DNA of 9,002 nucleotides from an uncultured euryarchaeote (GTDB lineage: Archaea > Thermoplasmatota > Thermoplasmata > UBA10834), in contig CALMQK010000044.1 of NCBI GenBank assembly GCA_937872085.1, forward strand, positions 1-9,002. The letters run 5' to 3'. Each line of letters starts with the position of its first letter. Positions within the stretch are counted from its first letter, which is position 1. The notes below the pieces were generated by a model. It saw only the letters and a list, made by a program, of their open reading frames with translations, did not search any database and had not been told where the DNA came from. The position numbers and the translations under genes are program-made. This document shows, in pieces, positions 6,703 to 9,002 of this stretch.

Positions 6703-6750
6703 GCGCCCAACTGGCAGGCGAAAACTCCCATTCGGATATGAATGCAAAGA

Positions 6751-6758
6751 GTTAATAA
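6751..6758 (+). promoter_or_regulatory. TATA-like box for egsA
   Basis: GTTAATAA is centred about 28 bases before the ATG at 6783, consistent with a leaderless transcript. No Shine-Dalgarno sequence precedes that ATG. Confidence 0.5.
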
Positions 6759-6782
6759 TGGACCGCAGGGTATTGTGGCACG

Positions 6783-7847
6783 ATGGCGGAGCTCTTCACG
6801 AAGATAAGGGCCATGAATTTTCCACGGCAGGTCATCGCCGGCCACAACTGCGTGGGCCAGGTCGGTGAGGTCTGCGAGGGCTTCGGACTCAAGGGGACCG
6901 CCCTGATAGTCACCGGGCCGACCACGGGCGCCTTGGCGGCTACCCCTGTGAAAGATTCGCTGCTCCAGAGGAAGTACGATGTGCAGCAGATCGAGGTGGG
7001 CGCGGCCACTCAGCAGAACTTGGTGAAGGTCGAGGAAATCGCCAAGGACGTGCGGGCCTCTTTTCTGCTCGGGGTCGGAGGCGGCAGCAAGATAGATCTC
7101 GCGAAATTGGCCTCGTCCAACCTCAAGATACCTTTCATCAGCGTGCCGACATCGGCTTCTCACGACGGGCTCGCGAGCCCACGGGCCTCGATCAAGGACG
7201 GCGGCAATTCCCTCTCGCTCAATGCGACGGTGCCCATGGGCGTCATCGCTGACACAGGGCTGATAATCAAGGCCCCGTACCGTCTCCTCGCATCCGGCTG
7301 CGCCGACGTCATCTCCAACTCCACGGCGTTGCTGGATTGGCAGCTATCGGAGAGACTGCACCCCGAGGGTTACAGCTCGAGCGCGGCGAACCTCTCGAAG
7401 TACGCTGCCGACCAGATCATAGAGAACGCCGCATCCATCAAGCCGAACCTTGAGGAAAGCGTGTGGGTCGCGATAAGGCCTATCATCATCTCAGGCATAT
7501 CGATGGCAGTCGCGGGCTCCTCCAGGCCCACGAGCGGCTCCGAGCACATGTTCTCTCACTTTCTCGATAAGATCGCGCCGGGCAAGGCTCTCCACGGGGA
7601 GCAGTGCGGCGTGGGGTCGATCATGATGATGTACCTTCACGGAGGGGACTGGAACAGGATCCGAACTGCCCTTCAGTCGATAGGTGCGCCTACGAACGCC
7701 AAGGAACTGGGCGTGACGAACGAGCAACTGATAGAGGCGCTCGTGCACGCACACGAGATCCGAAAGGACAGATACACCATCCTTGGAGATAGGGGGCTGA
7801 CCCCGGACGCCGCCGAACGCCTGGCAAGCATAACCAAAGTGATATGA
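6783..7847 (+). CDS. egsA: sn-glycerol-1-phosphate dehydrogenase
   Basis: 354 residues, the usual length for the archaeal enzyme. It reduces dihydroxyacetone phosphate to sn-glycerol-1-phosphate with NAD(P)H, making the backbone of archaeal ether lipids in the cytoplasm. The nucleotide-binding part carries LLGVGGGSKIDLAK (95-108). The family signature VPTSASHDGLASPRASI spans 121-137. The expected Zn(II) ligands are present: D174 (GCADVISN), H255 (SEHMFSH) and H271 (ALHGEQ), spaced as in the wider iron/zinc polyol dehydrogenase family. The start is supported by an upstream TATA box at leaderless spacing. The UPF0179 gene follows directly: an ATG overlapping the egsA stop exists, but the probable UPF0179 start is 18 bases beyond it. 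This gene is the strongest evidence that the DNA is archaeal. Confidence 0.96.
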   Translation: MAELFTKIRAMNFPRQVIAGHNCVGQVGEVCEGFGLKGTALIVTGPTTGALAATPVKDSLLQRKYDVQQIEVGAATQQNLVKVEEIAKDVRASFLLGVGGGSKIDLAKLASSNLKIPFISVPTSASHDGLASPRASIKDGGNSLSLNATVPMGVIADTGLIIKAPYRLLASGCADVISNSTALLDWQLSERLHPEGYSSSAANLSKYAADQIIENAASIKPNLEESVWVAIRPIIISGISMAVAGSSRPTSGSEHMFSHFLDKIAPGKALHGEQCGVGSIMMMYLHGGDWNRIRTALQSIGAPTNAKELGVTNEQLIEALVHAHEIRKDRYTILGDRGLTPDAAERLASITKVI

Positions 7848-7850
7848 CGA

Positions 7851-7857
7851 AGGGGTG
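7851..7857 (+). promoter_or_regulatory. Ribosome binding site that decides the UPF0179 start
   Basis: AGGGGTG ends seven bases before the ATG at 7865. It favours that start over the in-frame ATG at 7844 that overlaps the egsA stop. Confidence 0.5.
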
Positions 7858-7864
7858 TTCAGCA

Positions 7865-8290
7865 ATGGTATTGGTGACGGTCGTCGGCGAACAGCAGTGT
7901 AGGATAGGTTTCGAATTCGTGTTTGGCGGTCCACTGGCGGACTGCCGGGAATGCAAGGTGAAGAACGTCTGCTTCCACCTTGAGCCGAACAGGCACTACA
8001 AGGTGACGGAGATAAGGGACGTCCATCACGATTGCTTGATCCACGAAGGCGGAGTCAGGGTTGTCGAGGTCGAGAAGCTGCCCACGAAAGGCGCCCTACC
8101 GAAGAGCGCCGCGGTGGAAGGTTCGATGATTACCTTCGACGAGACAGACTGCGAGAGGCTCGGTTGCGCGAACTATCGTTTGTGCAGGCCCTGGGGGGCG
8201 ATTGAAGGCATGCGGTTCAAGATAGCCCAGGTCGATGAGGAGATCGAGTGCCCAAGAGGTCGTGGCCTCAGAGCGGTCCTCCTCGACTGA
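7865..8290 (+). CDS. UPF0179 family protein, cysteine-rich
   Basis: 141 residues from the ATG at 7865. An in-frame ATG at 7844 would add seven residues, but UPF0179 proteins begin close to the VTxxG motif and a ribosome site precedes 7865. The family match rests on MVLVTVVGEQ, IGFEFVFGGP, and CRECKVKNVC followed by HLEPNRHYKV. Nine cysteines are present: C12, C27, C30, C36, C57, C96, C101, C107 and C129. C27-x2-C30-x5-C36 and C96-x4-C101-x5-C107, with C129, look like metal or iron-sulfur ligands. The function of UPF0179 is unknown; it is found mostly in Euryarchaeota. It lies 17 bases after egsA and is probably on the same transcript, which need not imply a lipid role. Confidence 0.88.
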   Translation: MVLVTVVGEQQCRIGFEFVFGGPLADCRECKVKNVCFHLEPNRHYKVTEIRDVHHDCLIHEGGVRVVEVEKLPTKGALPKSAAVEGSMITFDETDCERLGCANYRLCRPWGAIEGMRFKIAQVDEEIECPRGRGLRAVLLD

Positions 8291-8389
8291 TTGAAATGGC
8301 ACGCGAACCCACACTTGCAGCTTCCAGCCGACAATGCCCCAGCCTAACACGACACGCGGCTGATCTGGTTGTACTAATTCTCCACCGCT

Positions 8390-8635
8390 CTAGCCACCGC
8401 TGACGGGAGGCAGGAACGAGACTTCATCTCCGTCCCTCAGGACCTTCCCTGGCGGTCCATATTCCTTGTTGACGGAAAGGATGATGTGCTCTCGGAAACG
8501 GGCCATCTGTGGAAACCTGGAAATGTAGGAATCCAGCAGCTTCTGGACGGTTGTTCCGGGCTCGACATCCAATTCTTCTTCCTTGCTGCCTACTATGTCC
8601 CTGAAAACCGCGAAGAGTATGACCTTGACCTTCAT
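8390..8635 (-). CDS. MoaD/ThiS-family ubiquitin-like sulfur carrier protein (SAMP-like)
   Basis: 81 residues with a beta-grasp fold pattern: an opening MKVKVILFAVFRDIVG, a central VQKLLDSYISRFP, and DGDEVSFLPPVSGG, ending in the free Gly-Gly that is adenylated and thiocarboxylated in this family. MoaD passes sulfur to molybdopterin; archaeal relatives (SAMPs) can also modify tRNA or be conjugated to proteins. No moaE, moeB or E1-like gene is in the window, so the role cannot be fixed. The ATG at 8635-8633 places the first beta strand right at the N-terminus, as expected. The frame stays open for a further 81 codons upstream, but that part does not look like protein. It is convergent with UPF0179, with 99 bases between them. 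Confidence 0.9.
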   Translation of the reverse strand: MKVKVILFAVFRDIVGSKEEELDVEPGTTVQKLLDSYISRFPQMARFREHIILSVNKEYGPPGKVLRDGDEVSFLPPVSGG

Positions 8636-8676
8636 CGTAATAGCGTAAACATCGCTTTGTTCTTGAACCCTTTGTC

Positions 8677-8691
8677 CGGCACGGGGTGCCG
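8677..8691 (-). other. 6-bp perfect hairpin upstream of the sulfur-carrier gene
   Basis: CGGCAC, a three-base loop, then GTGCCG form a GC-rich stem some 42-56 bases before the ATG at 8635 on the minus strand. If transcription starts further upstream, it would lie in the 5' leader. No known riboswitch is recognised. Confidence 0.4.
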
Positions 8692-8831
8692 ATCCATTAC
8701 TGAAAACGGGTTCTCTTCTACCATTGAGGAGCCTGTATTCCACTGGTTGCAGATGCAGCAGAGGAAGCGGAGGGCTTCGACCATTCGCGAACCAACTCAG
8801 ACGAGCAATCATATTTCCGTTTATCTGGCCT

Positions 8832-8867
8832 TGATATTTGATAATAGACCTGATAACATAATTGATA
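8832..8867. repeat. Four irregularly spaced TGATA copies
   Basis: TGATA occurs at 8832-8836, 8839-8843, 8851-8855 and 8863-8867, the last three at 12-base steps, followed by TGACA at 8873 and TGATG at 8878. The spacing near one helical turn could mark a regulator site, but short AT-rich repeats also arise by chance. Confidence 0.35.
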
Positions 8868-8868
8868 A

Positions 8869-8921
8869 AACCTGACATGATGAAATCGCGCGGCTCCGAT
8901 CGTTTGTTACCAAGTCAGGTT
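8869..8921. repeat. 8-bp inverted repeat with 37-base spacer
   Basis: AACCTGAC (8869-8876) is the exact reverse complement of GTCAGGTT (8914-8921). It could be a protein site or an RNA stem. An 8-base match at this distance is not strong evidence by itself. Confidence 0.3.
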
Positions 8922-8939
8922 GGGAAACATCTTTATCCG

Positions 8940-9002
8940 ATGGTTCCCGATTGCAGCCTACACGAAATAGCAAGGCTTTTCACCCTGTACGCCAAGCGAG
9001 GG
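8940..9002 (+). CDS. Possible start of a rightward gene, cut by window edge
   Basis: From ATG at 8940 the frame is open for 21 codons to the edge and reads MVPDCSLHEIARLFTLYAKRG, an amphipathic-helix-like stretch. The TATA-like box at 8931-8938 is too close to serve this ATG; if that box is used, the start would lie at a TTG (8951, another frame) or beyond the edge. I do not recognise the protein. Confidence 0.2.
   Translation, partial: MVPDCSLHEIARLFTLYAKRG

Larger units (their letters stand above)
8636..9002. other. AT-rich region without a convincing gene
   Basis: These 367 bases upstream of the sulfur-carrier gene hold no recognisable protein or structural RNA. They contain a perfect short hairpin (8677-8691), four TGATA copies at 8832-8867, an 8-bp inverted repeat (arms 8869-8876 and 8914-8921) and a TATA-like CTTTATCC (8931-8938). 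They probably include the divergent promoters for the leftward sulfur-carrier gene and for a rightward gene beyond the edge. The composition of 8820-8880 is clearly more AT-rich than the neighbouring genes. Confidence 0.5.

Noticed and set aside
8291..8389. Possible terminator or tRNA in the convergent spacer after UPF0179.
   Set aside because: No T-run, strong hairpin or tRNA arm pattern is visible.
8486..8875. A 129-codon plus-strand open frame across the sulfur-carrier gene and the region beyond.
   Set aside because: Its first part is antisense to a clear MoaD-like gene and the remainder has no recognisable features or promoter.
8877..8883. ATGATGA, a match to box C of C/D guide RNAs.
   Set aside because: No CTGA box D lies at a suitable distance downstream and no C'/D' pair is visible.

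Overview
The window looks like ordinary chromosomal DNA from an archaeon, most likely a euryarchaeote of the Thermoplasmata kind. The lineage is an inference. The domain is well supported: the window carries an sn-glycerol-1-phosphate dehydrogenase (which sets archaeal lipid stereochemistry), a UPF0179 protein, an archaeal-type SepF, and a DUF1947+PUA protein of the MCT-1 type. Most genes are preceded by a TATA-like box about 26-30 bases before the start codon or before a very short leader, the archaeal pattern of leaderless or short-leader transcripts. Coding DNA is GC-rich and intergenic regions are short and AT-rich. I see no rRNA, tRNA, CRISPR array, insertion sequence or phage gene.

Layout. 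(1) 1-481, minus strand: the N-terminal part of an HD-domain phosphohydrolase that runs off the left edge, divergent from (2) a single-domain KaiC/RAD55-type ATPase at 632-1381, plus strand. (3) 1436-4582, minus strand: three genes read leftward in the order TPR protein (705 aa, about 18-20 repeats), PUA-domain RNA-binding protein (TTG start overlapping the TPR stop), then SepF, the archaeal anchor of FtsZ, which has its own TATA box. (4) 4695-5483, plus strand: a divergent DUF4130-type protein with a C-terminal tail resembling a PCNA-interacting peptide. (5) 5615-6702, plus strand: a sensorless histidine-kinase-like protein with a degenerate ATP-binding box, coupled by an ATGA overlap to a receiver-only response regulator. 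(6) 6783-8290, plus strand: egsA followed at once by a cysteine-rich UPF0179 protein. (7) 8390-8635, minus strand: a MoaD/ThiS-like sulfur carrier ending in Gly-Gly. (8) 8636-9002: an AT-rich, repeat-containing stretch without a convincing gene, with at most the first codons of a rightward gene at the edge.

How the genes relate. Tight pairs are TPR/PUA (stop-start overlap), kinase/regulator (ATGA overlap) and egsA/UPF0179 (adjacent, likely one transcript). The rest are separate transcription units arranged head-to-head or tail-to-tail. I found no obvious defence system or mobile island. The points most worth a second look are the kinase-like protein that may act as a phosphotransferase, the DUF4130 protein with a PIP-like tail and no visible radical-SAM partner, the TPR-PUA-SepF gene order, and the unexplained region at the right end.
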